NCBI GenBank assembly: GCA_022495005.1
Contig: JAGYXB010000437.1
Coordinates: forward strand, 930,001-994,000
Direction: 5' to 3'
Source of the DNA: Rhyacophila brunnea
Lineage: Eukaryota > Arthropoda > Insecta > Trichoptera > Rhyacophilidae
Length of the DNA stretch: 64,000 bases
The notes below the pieces were generated by a model. It saw only the letters and a list, made by a program, of their open reading frames with translations, searched no databases and was not told the DNA's origin. This document shows, piece by piece, positions 1 through 10,129 of the stretch (position 1 is the first letter of the stretch; the number at the start of each line of letters is the position of its first letter). A program made the position numbers and the translations under genes.

Positions 1-323
1 TGATAGACTGGGCGGGGCTACGTCATGTAAAGTCCATATGAAAAAAAAATTGACAATTATTTGTAACATAATCTGACCTTCATTTTCGTCAAAACAGATG
101 GCGCGCTGTGGTATATTTTTTAAAACCTTTGCAGATTCTTTTGTTATTATCTGTGTAATACATTCCTACACATACGGCATCTCTCGTTGAAAAAATTAAT
201 TATTTTATAGAATATGTTGTATTCAAGACGTGATCATATAAATAAGTCGATATGCAAATAAAAAATATTTTTCTTAAGAAGTTAGGCTTCAAATAATCGC
301 CTAGTATGGAGTCTTCGCCACTG
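1..323. mobile_element. hAT-type non-autonomous element, right part (copy T1)
   Basis: Bases 24-323 match 52456-52760 in the same orientation, sharing runs such as GCGCGCTGTGGTATATTTTT and the terminal CTTCGCCACTG. The second copy carries intact 8-bp target duplications, so the end at 323 is the true right terminus. The left end lies outside the window. No coding capacity is visible. Confidence 0.7.
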
Positions 324-721
324 ATATAAAAAGTTCTCTAGTGTACCAGGTCATTGTCCATTCATTTATCATACCCTTTTTTCCTTCGTCGAATGTTTGG
401 AACTCATTATCCCGATTCCATGTCAATGTCTGATAGAACTTTGTTGAAACCGTGTTGGGATCTGTTGACATTCACACCGATGTAATCGAATTAAAATGCC
501 ATTAAGCTCGACGTCTGAAGACGTGAGCCATACCAGTTAATCGAGCAACAAAAGGAGATGTACGCATGAGCTTGTAATAAATACATATTACGTCAAATGT
601 AAATGCAATTGGAACAGAATAGTTTTGAATGGTCGACGTGTGAAAACGTTTTGGGACAATTGAGTGCATGAGTATCAAAGTGGGACATAAGCCATTTATG
701 AAAATTTACAAGGGACTCGGG
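324..721. other. No recognisable feature
   Basis: AT-rich sequence with no open frame of note and no repeat partner that I noticed in the window. Confidence 0.5.
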
Positions 722-921
722 TACTGTTCGGTTATATGGAATACAGCGGAAAACGCATTTTGAAAATAGCCGATAAACTGGATTATTTGTTAGTTTGGGT
801 TAGTTTAGGTTAATTTAGGTTGGGTTAGGTTACGTTAGGTTAGGTTAACCTAACAAATAATTCAGCTTTTCGGCTATTTTTAAAATGCGTTTTCCGCTGT
901 ATTCCGTATAACCGAACAGTA
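722..921. repeat. Fold-back element with TTAGG-like core
   Basis: Arms of about 71 bases (722-792 and 850-921) are near-perfect inverted complements; each contains GGAATACAGCGGAAAACGCA or its complement with a few mismatches. The 57-base loop is a degenerate array of TTAGG/TTAGGTT units. It can form one long hairpin. It is a non-coding fold-back or MITE; the superfamily is unknown. Confidence 0.8.
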
Positions 922-1202
922 TCAGGAATCGTGAACATAGGTGTAAACTGTAAAGTGTCTATTTTTCAAAAACATCCTAACTTTAAACTCAAAAATCTAT
1001 GTAAAAACGACCGTTTTTGATACTTTTGGTGGATTTAAAAAAAAGGGCGCAATCTTTAATTAAAATATGAATTTAGTGGAAAGTGGCGTTTGTCCGAATT
1101 GGTTGACAACGATTCTTCGAATGCACATTGATCGTCAGCCGTTGAGCACGTAGAAATATAAATATACTAATATCATTATTTTTAATGAATCATTTAAGTG
1201 GT

Positions 1203-1333
1203 ATAACAAGTTTTCTAACTTGTTATTTCATTAACCGAATAATTTAAATTGACAGCTGTTTCAGGCTATAAACCCATAATATGGGTTGAAAACTTCGCAA
1301 TGATCAGAATATTATTCTGATCATTGCAAAGTT
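1203..1333. repeat. Cluster of three short hairpins
   Basis: Three palindromes sit in 131 bases. 1203-1226 has perfect 10-bp arms (ATAACAAGTT) with a 4-base loop. 1271-1287 has perfect 8-bp arms (AACCCATA) around one base. 1291-1333 has 20-bp arms with 19 of 20 pairing and a 3-base loop. Function is unknown. No partner copy was noticed in the window. Confidence 0.65.
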
Positions 1334-1457
1334 CTACCATGTAAAAATCAGTTTAATTAATGAGTATAAAATATAAAAAAAAAAATTGACTTATTAGTGT
1401 ACATAATTATGTCAGAAACATACCTAAATCTGGAAAAAATTATGATTAAAATAATAT

Positions 1458-1520
1458 GTTACCGTGTGGAATTTGAACCCACATCCATCGGATTCCAACC
1501 AATATGCTTTACCAATAGAC
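1458..1520 (-). repeat. tRNA-like SINE head fragment
   Basis: The minus strand carries a B-box-like GGTTCAAATTCC within an arm resembling a T-stem and T-loop (1468-1482). The A box is degenerate. It is probably the 5' head of a tRNA-derived SINE rather than a functional tRNA, since the acceptor and anticodon arms do not fold convincingly. Confidence 0.4.
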
Positions 1521-1596
1521 AGTTTGTAGAAGAAAACTATTATCATAGACGCAAACTAATAAATAATAAAATTTCAAGCATATTAATTTATGTATG

Positions 1597-1990
1597 GACT
1601 CTAAACCAAGAGATGTCACGGAGACTTGAAGCTTTCGAGATGTGGCTGTATAGACGCATCCTCAAAATTCCTTGGACCGACCGGGTGACAAATGTTGAAG
1701 TTCTCAATCGAATGGGGAAGGACCGCGAAGTTCTACGTATTATCAAAACCAGGAAACTACAATACCTCGGCCACATTATGAGAGGACAAAAATACAGCAT
1801 TCCCCAACTTGTCATTCAAGGAAAGATCAATGGGAAGCGTAGCAGAGGACGGCGCCGCATTTCGTGGCTTAAGAACCTCCGTGATTGGTACGAGTGCAGC
1901 TCCACCGAACTGTTCCGGGTAGCAGACGACAAATATAAGATCGCCTTGATGGTGGCCGACCTCCGCTAGGGGATGGCACAATAAGAAGAA
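1597..1990 (+). pseudogene. RTE-like retrotransposon C-terminal tail (copy P1)
   Basis: The frame ends at a TAG at 1967-1969. It encodes the region downstream of the reverse transcriptase of an RTE-like non-LTR element: a basic segment with LYRRILKIPWTDRV, then LGHIMRG, then a glycine/arginine-rich KRSRGRRRISWLKNLRDW. A second copy, P2, lies at 24467-24850 on the other strand and is about 90% identical by eye. The 3' end is a short AAGAAG-type simple tail just after the stop. The copy is 5'-truncated before the RT domain, as expected from incomplete target-primed reverse transcription. The open frame reads upstream to 1397, but the part before 1597 does not match P2 and is probably fortuitous. 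Confidence 0.75.
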
Positions 1991-2133
1991 GATTAATTCG
2001 CCACATAGTCATTTTAAGGGAATATTTCAAAACCAGTGAGCTTTTAATCTGTATCATAATGTTCGTAAGACCGAAGGAATCTTAATTTCTCTATGCATGA
2101 TTATATACCTATTACTATTACGATTATTACATA

Positions 2134-2871
2134 TTAAGGAGGGACATGCTCAGCGTAGGTCAAAATGAAGCTTTTATTCTATTTTCAAAGCATGATCCTG
2201 GACATTTCTTAGACGTTGTAGATAATCTATTAATATAATTTTGAAGCCTTATTATCCTTTATATTTTTTATATAAGATTAACACATTTGAAGATAATTCT
2301 AAAGATACTGATTATAAGTTATGTCTTTGACCATTCAAATGTGATAAACATCATACGAATAATGATTGCTTTATAATAATTATTGACTTATGAATAAGGT
2401 AGTGTTTTTTTTGAAATACGCCATTTCTTTTGGCATTCCCAGTGGAAATCTTGCCCATTTTTTGAATAATAAAATGCCTAATTCTTGTCAAATTTGGGAT
2501 CACAGAGATTATCAATATAATTTTGTATCGTAAATATTTTACTACAATAATGTCAACATAAATTATACTGATGGTTTTATGAATGCGTTTAAAAATTAAT
2601 AAATGTAAAAAATCTTGACACCACTGCACATTTATGTACTGAAATATGACTATATTCTAAAACATTAGAGCGAGAGGTTTAAAAGAATACTATTTTATGT
2701 AATAAAAATAATTTATGCAGTCATCAAATGTTTAAAATAAATATAAAGGATAATAAGGCTTTAAAATTATATAAATAGATTATCTGCAACATTTAAGGAA
2801 TGTCCAGGATCATGCTTTGAAAATAAAATAAAAGCTCCATTTTGACCCACGCTGAGCACATCCGCCCTTAA
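2134..2871. mobile_element. TTAA-site TIR element, complete copy A
   Basis: A 730-bp element (2138-2867) is flanked by TTAA at 2134-2137 and 2868-2871. Long terminal inverted repeats of about 120 bp read inward from GGACATGCTCAGCGTAGGTC and its diverged partner. The interior holds no transposase frame. A TTAA duplication is characteristic of piggyBac, and also of Kolobok and some Sola groups; the termini do not settle which. Diverged copies are at 18.7, 21.6, 33.9 and 45.5 kb. Confidence 0.8.
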
Positions 2872-4050
2872 GTATATCAAGGCTTTTACTAAGTATTTAT
2901 GAAATTCAAAAATATTGTATTACATATTATTTATTTTCTAGAGTACCTACTAGTATTACCAAAGCAGACAACCTAATAAGTCACGTTATAATAGTAGTAT
3001 ATTATAGAAAAGCGATTCCCAAAATTTTGCTTGGAAAAACTCTTGACATATTTTGTGAAATTTTGAAGAAACTCTACTAGGCTGAAAATTAATACTCTCT
3101 TAAAAAATAACCTTCACTACTGTGCGAATTGGGTTCTGATGTTTTGGGCACATTTTTTGATATTTAATTTTCCTGTTAATACGTTATGGAAATTATCATT
3201 GAATCAAACTTTTGAATTCATTCTTCAATATCGAAGAATCATTTCGCTTTCGAATAATTCGTCTATTGACATGTTCAATACTCTTGTTTGGACGCTCAAA
3301 TACTGTGGTATCTTTTATAACTACCTAGCTTGTCTTCGATATTACCATATGTTAATTTTCTTTTATTTTCTCTTTTTTTCAAATAGTTTAAGTTAAGTTT
3401 AGCAAACCGTTTGCTAAATTCGGCAGAGTCGATTTTTGACAGATTGCAACTGACAGCCCGCGTTTGTTGATAATTGTCATAGGTACTTGTTTTCTTCCAT
3501 ATTTCATTATGATTCAGTGAATTATTTTGATTATTGTCTAATGGTATTATCTATTTTACAATTGATCCTATAATTGGTGCTTCATTTTATTCAATCATGA
3601 ATGCTTTATTTATAGGTACTAAACTTTGCTTTCGTAGATGAAGCTAATCTACAATGCCGCAAATTTCGTAAAAGCGGCGACACTTTGGAATTTAAGAGTC
3701 TCGTTAGTAAATACACATCAGACGCAGATTCATGAAAATCGAAAAATAAAAGAAATAATATGAAAGTATGTAATAGCGAGTTCAAAATATAGGGACTACT
3801 AGGGATATCTAGCGGCAAAATGTGAAAATTTATCGTTTATTTGACAGTTAAGTGCCCACAGACATCAAAAACAGACCATAGAGAAAATATATTTTTCTGT
3901 TTTAATATAAGAAATACTTTCAAATAGACGCGCATGTACAAACACCGTTATTTGAATGGAGCATTAACCCGATCGGCGCGTAAAGTTTCCATACAAAAGA
4001 TGTACTGTCCGCGGTCGGTTTTTCGAAATGTTATCCTTCGCTGTATTATA
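2872..4050. other. No recognisable feature
   Basis: AT-rich sequence. Open frames here (85 codons at 3139, 70 codons at 3818 minus) show no familiar protein pattern and are probably chance. Confidence 0.5.
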
Positions 4051-4100
4051 ATTAGACTCCGGCCAGCCGGAGTTCTTTTTTTTTGGGGACGGACTCTAAT
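4051..4100. repeat. Terminator-like GC hairpin followed by a T run
   Basis: 4056-4073 is a perfect palindrome, ACTCCGGC-CA-GCCGGAGT, followed by nine Ts at 4076-4084. A wider imperfect inverted repeat (ATTAGACTCCGG near 4051 against the complement near 4087-4100) encloses it. It looks like an intrinsic terminator, but in a nuclear genome it is more likely the tip of a small palindromic repeat or a Pol III-type stop. Confidence 0.5.
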
Positions 4101-4905
4101 ATTACAACATTTTTTAATTAAAAAATGCGTTAATAATTTATGGAACCTATGTTTTTCAGAAAAATAAGGTGTACGATGTAGTAGGTACATTGAATTATTA
4201 TGAAATAAATATTATTGTTATAGTATCTTTATGAATACCGAGGAATTTTCATTATGTAGAAGCGATGGTATTAGTATAGCTTAGTACCTACTTATTTAGA
4301 CAAATTATTGAAGAATACAGTCACAGTAGTTCATTAACTATTTAATGTGATCTATGGCGGACAAAAAAATAACAAGTATGTGAGAACTTCCAGAGATCAT
4401 CGCATCCGAACTGAATGTGTGAATTCAAATGGCAGTGATTTTACTTGTGCATGCGATGCCATCATCGCACTCGATTCTACATTTTGTGCACTGTACTATG
4501 TATTTTGGCTGAAATATCACAATAGATTTTGATAAAACACTAAGTAATTTTGCAAACCAAATTACTATTATTTAATATGATGTTATTTGCATGGAGGATG
4601 TTTTGGCCCTTGGGTAAATCTACAATCTACCTCGAACAACTCTGCATGTTTTACTCCAAGAATCAAAACTCTTCGTCATCATAATGCGTGGACAGTATGT
4701 CAAACCTACAGACTATTCATATGAATTTATTCAACAAAATTTCCCATTGCGGTAGCTAATAATATTTATAATAATATGTTAACATATTTAAAATAAATGT
4801 ATCATATGAAAATATATAATAGCTGTGGAGGGATGTATCTCTTAAATTTTAGCTTAGCTGAATATATTTGTGATGAATGATTTACATCGCAATTGAATAT
4901 AACGC
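4101..4905. other. No recognisable feature
   Basis: AT-rich sequence with no repeat partner noticed. The 61-codon frame at 4347-4532 has no recognisable motif. Confidence 0.45.
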
Positions 4906-4985
4906 AGGTAGCTTAGTTGGCAGAGCACATTGGCGTGAATCCAGTGGGCGCAGGTTTGTATCCTGCTGGGCATTGTATTATTTTT
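4906..4985 (+). repeat. tRNA-derived SINE head (family 3, copy a)
   Basis: A box TAGCTTAGTTGG at 4909-4920 and a degenerate B box GGTTTGTATCC at 4953-4963 are spaced as in a tRNA. The sequence runs into CATTGTATTATTTTTT, as does the copy at 33482-33563. The changed B box and shared 3' extension argue for a SINE or tRNA pseudogene, not a working tRNA. Confidence 0.55.
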
Positions 4986-5048
4986 TAATAAGATCTTTTC
5001 AGTTTTCTTTGATGTGCTTTCAAACTATGTAGCTATCTTCAATTAAAA

Positions 5049-5460
5049 ATGTTCCTTCTTCCTTTTTCACTCGACGTTTCGGGCTCGTTGCAGAGGCCAT
5101 TATCAAAAGATGATATGTTTGACTTTGAAACCAAGATATTGGGTCAGAATAAAGGATATTTCACACGATTGGTAAAGAAGGCCATTGAATTCCATAAAAA
5201 CCCTGAAAATATTAATAGGATTAAAAACGTCATGGCTTCCGGCACTATCAGCAAAATCCAATATTCGAGCCGGTATCTCTGGTCGTAACGATTGACAGAT
5301 TTGTACAGACAGTAACGTTTGCTCTTAGCTAATCGGATTCCTTTTGACATTCTTAGAGCAACGTTTACATTCATATACCTCCACTACATTTTCATCATAA
5401 AACGTCGAGTGAAGAAGGACACATGGTTGAAACCCAAAAATCTACTACGATAAAAAAACA
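5049..5460 (+). pseudogene. Penelope-like element remnant (copy L1)
   Basis: It matches the better copy at 36544-37201. It keeps the terminal repeat with CGACGTTTCGGGCTCGTT (5080-5097), the tail of the C-terminal GIY-YIG endonuclease region (FDFETKILGQNKGYFTRLVK and onward, ending near 5288), the 3' untranslated part, and the inverted terminal repeat near 5400-5450 that ends in AATCTACTAC. Most of the endonuclease domain is deleted: the terminal repeat joins directly to coding sequence at about 5117. Small deletions also remove residues after the NINR segment. It is certainly inactive. Confidence 0.75.
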
Positions 5461-5702
5461 ACCGTGAAAGCCTCAAACATTATATATCGTGTCTAATATT
5501 AACGTTTTTGAATTTTTCCGAAGACAGCATTATAAAATTACGGAAAGAAGAATTTTCAAGCATACTTGAAAAAAACTAATCTTTTATGAGAATAGTTATT
5601 ATAATATTATTTAGTTCGACAAGACTTGGTAAAAAATATTTAAAAGCTTTACCTTACTACTATCTTACTGCATAGAAAATATCCGATATACTGGATGATT
5701 TT

Positions 5703-5960
5703 TTAGGTTGGGTTAGGTTAGATTTTCTTTCTTGAATTCATGAATTTTGCCAAAATCAGTTATGAAAAACGAATTGATGTTCATATGGAATCTAATAAAA
5801 TTGAAGATCGTATATGTAGTAGACGATCATCTTTTTCCGATAAGAAAGCTCACGGTGAAATGTTTTACGTACAATTTACATGTAACCCATTCGACCATCG
5901 TGGGCGCCAAAATAGCCAATTACCAATGACTCGTGTACGGATTAATAACGATTGAAAAAA
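5703..5960. repeat. Family G repeat (copy G1) with TTAGG-like tract
   Basis: It starts with a short TTAGG-like tract and contains TTCTTGAATTCATGAATTTT, also present at 46798-46817, and CCGATAAGAAAGCTCACGGT, matched near 47596 and on the minus strand near 51490. It is non-coding; the 71-codon frame through it is incidental. Confidence 0.6.
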
Positions 5961-7560
5961 TGATAGAATTCCTAAGTTTTTCTACCACATAACGTGTTGT
6001 ACCCACAGAAGCTTTTTGGAATCCTCGTTGGAAATCACTGTTATAGAAACTAAAATGAAATTATTGTGATCCTGTACGTGATATGGATTTCTATCGTATC
6101 ATTAGTATGGAAAGTGTCATATAGGTATTATTTTTATTCAATTTTGTGACATTTTATAAGGCCACAGTATAATATTATAACCACTAATGAGATATTTAGT
6201 GAAATGTGATATTTATGTATTTTATATTGGTTGATTCAGTACCGATTGATTAGGTACCGCATAGTTGGCTTCCGTTGATATTTTATTTTATAGCGGGTCA
6301 GCATGAATTTCGACTCAGTCTCGACGAAGTCATTTAACTATCAATTGCTTCATCTAGCATCAGCGTTTTTATTACAATCATTTTAATCGGCTCTCTCATG
6401 CTTGCTCATCAAAACACCTCATAGTCATTAGACACTGCGGTCAGTTGGTTTCTCAATCATAACTTGGTTCAACAATGACTAGTATGATTTATTATCATAG
6501 ATAAACGGTGGCTTGTATAAGGTATCGATTGCTTTTATATAAAGAGCAAAACACAATTGATTAGAGTCACTCTCACTTCTCACTCGACATTTCGTGTCTC
6601 GAATACAGACTCCCGAGCTTGTGCCGATCATCATAACTACGGATCGCGGCTCGGTCTGAGCACCTAGTTCACCGCGATACTCTGTACCGATATCTTACTC
6701 CAACCATTGAAACTTTCTGCACTCGGCATCAAAACAATGAACATTTACATCCACCTCTACTACCACTGCCTTTATCACCTCCACATGGTTTTCCTTATCA
6801 ACCGCCAAAATTTCTACGTGTTAAGTACAGAATTTGAAATGAAATTGGAACCAACTCTGTATCTCTCAGAACGTCTTTATTATTTTGGAACCGGAACCAT
6901 TGATTCAAATTTGAAAAACATAGTAGGAAAATGGATGCCAATAAATATAACAATATTAGAAACGTATTTTATCGTATTGTATAACCATAATATTACAAGT
7001 ACACAGTATATAAGTATTTTGAGGTGTAACTTTGCACACTTCAGATTCTTATTGGTAATATATAAGACAGGTGTTTTTTTTATTGTAATTCACCTACCTG
7101 GGTCGTTAGTACATGTATGACAAGCAATTGTTGACAAATACATGTCAGACGTGGTACTAAAACAGGCTATTTAACAGGAAAAAACGCTAGATTTTGTGAA
7201 AATAAAATTTTCGATACCTTTTTTGCCAATCGAAAAAAAGTACAAAAAATACACCACAGTTTCCATGAAACTCCTTTCAAAATTGACAACAAATAATTAA
7301 TTAATCTAACAACCTTAAGTAATAATTAGCTAATACCAGAGAGTGGAATCTCCGATAATCGTCAATGCGATGCCACAATATGCCTAAACACACATTAAAT
7401 TATAATATCTAATACTATTATATCACTATAACGTCAAGAATTATCCTATTGTTTCATTATTCTTATTATTATTCATTTTTAGAAGAATTATTTCATTGTG
7501 TTGTTTTATTTCTCAAGTACCAACCTACCTCCACTAAATAAGATTTTCACCATAGGGCAT
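5961..7560. other. No recognisable gene
   Basis: AT-rich apart from a more GC-rich patch at about 6570-6720. The 137-codon frame ending at 7120 starts at a TTG, lacks any motif and has a composition explained by base bias, so I do not call it a gene. Confidence 0.45.
6536..6572 (+). promoter_or_regulatory. Possible TATA box and initiator
   Basis: TATATAAAG at 6536-6544 is followed about 33 bases later by AGTCACTC, a fair arthropod-type initiator position, leading into a locally GC-richer stretch. No gene or LTR can be tied to it, so it is only a candidate. Confidence 0.25.
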
Positions 7561-7631
7561 CATTAGAAAAGGGGAAATGGAGTAAGTCTATTCTACCATC
7601 ACCACAAGAGGTGCCCTGATTTGTAGAGTCA

Positions 7632-8011
7632 CCTTTGACAAGGAATGAGCTTAAGTTAATACTGAGGTTAAGACCAGGGCACACAATTTGCAAAAGATTT
7701 GATGTCCTTATGGGAAGAAGCGAATCGCAGCGCTGCAATGAATGTCATGTTTTAGAAGACGTTGTACATATAGCACTACAATACCCTAATTATGAACTTC
7801 ACAGAGTACGGCTGCGAATTGCGGATATCTATGAGAATGTCGACGAGTTGAAGGGTGTCCTGGCGGTGGGTAAGACGGAAAAGCTAGGCAAAATTGTAAA
7901 GTTATTTAACAGAATAGGAGTGAGGACCTGATCGACGGATCCCCTTCTAGAAGATAAGAGGCAATATGACAGCGAGTCGCAGTCAAAGCCTCGGTAAAAT
8001 CACAAAAAAAA
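7632..8011 (+). pseudogene. Jockey/R1-type non-LTR retrotransposon 3' end (copy Ra)
   Basis: The frame to the TGA at 7929-7931 encodes the C-terminal tail of a non-LTR ORF2: LRLRPGHTICKRFDVLMGR, then a C-x2-C...H arrangement (CNECHVLEDVVHIAL), then a tail ending LFNRIGVRT. Apart from one arginine-to-proline-like change this is the usual tail seen after the RT domain in Jockey-like elements. The 3' untranslated region of about 70 bases ends in an A run at 8003-8011 and is almost identical to that of the copy at 43495-44075. The copy is heavily 5'-truncated, with no RT or endonuclease domain. Confidence 0.75.
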
Positions 8012-8695
8012 TCTGAATAAATAGACTAAACATCTAGCTTATTTTCACCGCATTACAAGCAGTTGAAGTCATCAAAAAACGCTAATAAAAACGCCATAAG
8101 CTAGATGCATTTTTTTTCAAGCTAGCCTTCCGAAAAACGCTAAGTTAGAAAAGGTGATAACAAGCCATGGTACCAGCTCCGTAAGTGACCGTGGATCCCA
8201 CAACTTAGTATATCAATGGCAGTATATTTAAAAATAATTAAAAAATTCAATTTCAAATAACACCTCTAAGAATATGTATATACATGAATGATAGATAGCA
8301 CTCTATTGTAAACATATTATAGGCTATTGCGTTACTATAAACTGAGTCAACTAGCGGAAAATCTATAGGTATTGAATAAAGCGAAATGTTTCACAGCAAA
8401 AACAAACAAGTACGGGCCTCATATTGACGAAAAACATATGAACTTCATTCAAATTGGAAAAACGCAATTTTATCGCTAGTGACTTAATTGAAGAGGTGAG
8501 CAAAGTCGATGTTGACATTACTCATCCAATATTGTGTAACAACTGTCAAAATGGATAATAAAATCATTATTATCTAGTATCCAGTGGTGTTATTGTAGTC
8601 CTAGGGAGTAACGTTTCCTCTAATTTTTCTATTGTGTGTGCGGATCATCAACGCATCTGAGTAGAGGCGTGCGTACGCGGTGCGGTAAATTTATA
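8012..8695. other. No recognisable feature
   Basis: Nothing identified beyond AT-rich sequence leading into the poly-C tract at 8696. Confidence 0.45.
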
Positions 8696-8704
8696 CCCCC
8701 CCCC

Positions 8705-9052
8705 CAATGACATTAATATGGACGAATCATCTGGAAAAGAAAATGACACTCACTTTATTGTCGGGTCTGCCGAATGGCATAATCTGTTCTAACGCCATTA
8801 CAATAAAGGTGATATTGCTTAAATTCCTGATGCTTTTTGTTGGGTCTGCCGAATGGTTCGGTTCGAACGGGTTCGCTCAAATGAACATTGACATTAGAAA
8901 CACTGCTCTAACGCCATTACAATAAAGGTCATATTGCTATAAATTCCCGATGCGTGTTATCGCATAATGGAAATTGCGTGACGTCTACCTATACATGCGA
9001 ATTTACTTGCTAGCTACTGTATTGAGTGCTTCGTCCATTAATAATGTCATTG
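8705..9052. mobile_element. Family H MITE (copy H1) inside a poly-C tract
   Basis: Terminal inverted repeats start CAATGACATTAATATGGACGA at the left, with the complement (ending ATAATGTCATTG) at the right. The element is bracketed by runs of about 9 Cs (from 8696) and 11 Cs (to 9063), which read as a target duplication of the same C tract. Inside are two diverged direct repeats of about 130 bp, each containing GGGTCTGCCGAATGG and ACGCCATTACAATAAAGGT. H2 at 19143-19694 is related and longer. Confidence 0.7.
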
Positions 9053-9194
9053 CCCCCCCCCCCTCTACATACACACACATACAATTTTTCATTAAAAATT
9101 ATATTTGAATGTATTTATTAATTTCAGTGATTTTATATAATAATAACAGTAACAGCGATAATTTTTGAAGTAAATAAGAAAATAGAAAATTCAA

Positions 9195-9841
9195 AAAAAA
9201 AAATCGATAGTATTCGTTGATAAAATATATTAAATACCAAACTTGCAGAATTCCGTAATTCGTCAAAAAAATCTTTTACATTGCATTCGACGAATTCGAA
9301 CGCATAATTTTTACGTCGCCAGTTTTCGGGAATATCTGTGTATTTAGATACATAATTATGAATTTCTTGTACAGAAGCATTGAAGCATTTATTTTTATAG
9401 CCAATTAACAGTACCTACATTATCAATGAACACTTTGACTAGATCACAATCATTTTTTTTTGCGCTCAGCGATCTCAATCATATTCTTTCGTTATTCGGG
9501 TGTTTCCGTTATTATTTTGAAAAATCCTCCTCTTTTTAGCATCCCAGTGTACTTTTTGACTTAAATAATGCCATTTTAAAAGATATAACCTCCATTCAAT
9601 CCACTTCTTTCCAGACGTGAATTATTCTTGTTGCATATTTGCTGCAAAGCATATGATGCATTTTACAATCATTTGTATCCGAATAAACAAATATAATATC
9701 ACCGATTCTTACTTTTTGCAAATACATTGAAGATGGAATTTCTGTTTTGACAATTCCAGAGAGCCATTCCAATTTAAATTTATCGCAGGATTTCTTATTA
9801 ATGATCGCATTTGAAATATCACATCCACTCCTTTTTGACAT
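9195..9841 (-). pseudogene. Decayed transposase-like protein, N-terminal half (hAT/DUF4371-like)
   Basis: Reading the minus strand from an ATG at 9841, the first frame gives about 77 residues including KFKLEWLSGIVKTEIPSSMY and KVRIGDIIFVYS. A frameshift near 9610 then continues as GKKWIEWRLYLLKWH and LSQKVHWDAKKR. After two further breaks, one at a run of nine As near 9465, it resumes as DCDLVKVFIDNV and then NASVQEIHNYVSKYTD, IPENWRRKNYAFEFVEC and KDFFDELRNS down to about 9215. This order resembles the N-terminal half of hAT-derived proteins with a DUF4371 domain (a zinc-binding head, then a helical region). That family call is from memory of the pattern and needs a search. The catalytic half is missing, so it is a relic. 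Confidence 0.6.
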
Positions 9842-10129
9842 TTTTAAGGGATAAATTTTCTATACCTAATTAATAAGTATAACTGTAGGTACTATGTAAC
9901 TGTGGAAGCAATCGTATTGTTCACTTGACTTGTTTGATTTATTTTACAATATCGTTAGACGCACACGCGCACACCTTAGAGGGAACATTGCTAGGGAGTA
10001 TTCAACTTGTTTGTACTAAGGAACTCCATTTAAAAGTATCTCTATTTAAACTCTAATGGGTTTAAGTCGTATACTATTCCATTTAAGTAGTTATTTGCGA
10101 TTCGGGTTTCGCCTTTCGGCATCTTCAGG

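Noticed and set aside
795..845. True telomere
   Set aside because: The TTAGG-like units are few, degenerate and enclosed in an inverted repeat with ordinary sequence on both sides.
4051..4100. Bacterial operon terminator or bacterial contamination
   Set aside because: No bacterial coding sequence, ribosome binding site or codon pattern is present on either side.
4906..4985. Functional tRNA gene
   Set aside because: The B box departs from GGTTCNANTCC, the acceptor stem pairs poorly, and the 3' extension is shared with another locus, so a SINE head or pseudogene fits better.
6707..7120. 137-codon open frame
   Set aside because: It begins at a TTG, has no recognisable motif, is rich in residues favoured by AT-rich codons and has no adjacent gene structure. 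Chance is more likely.
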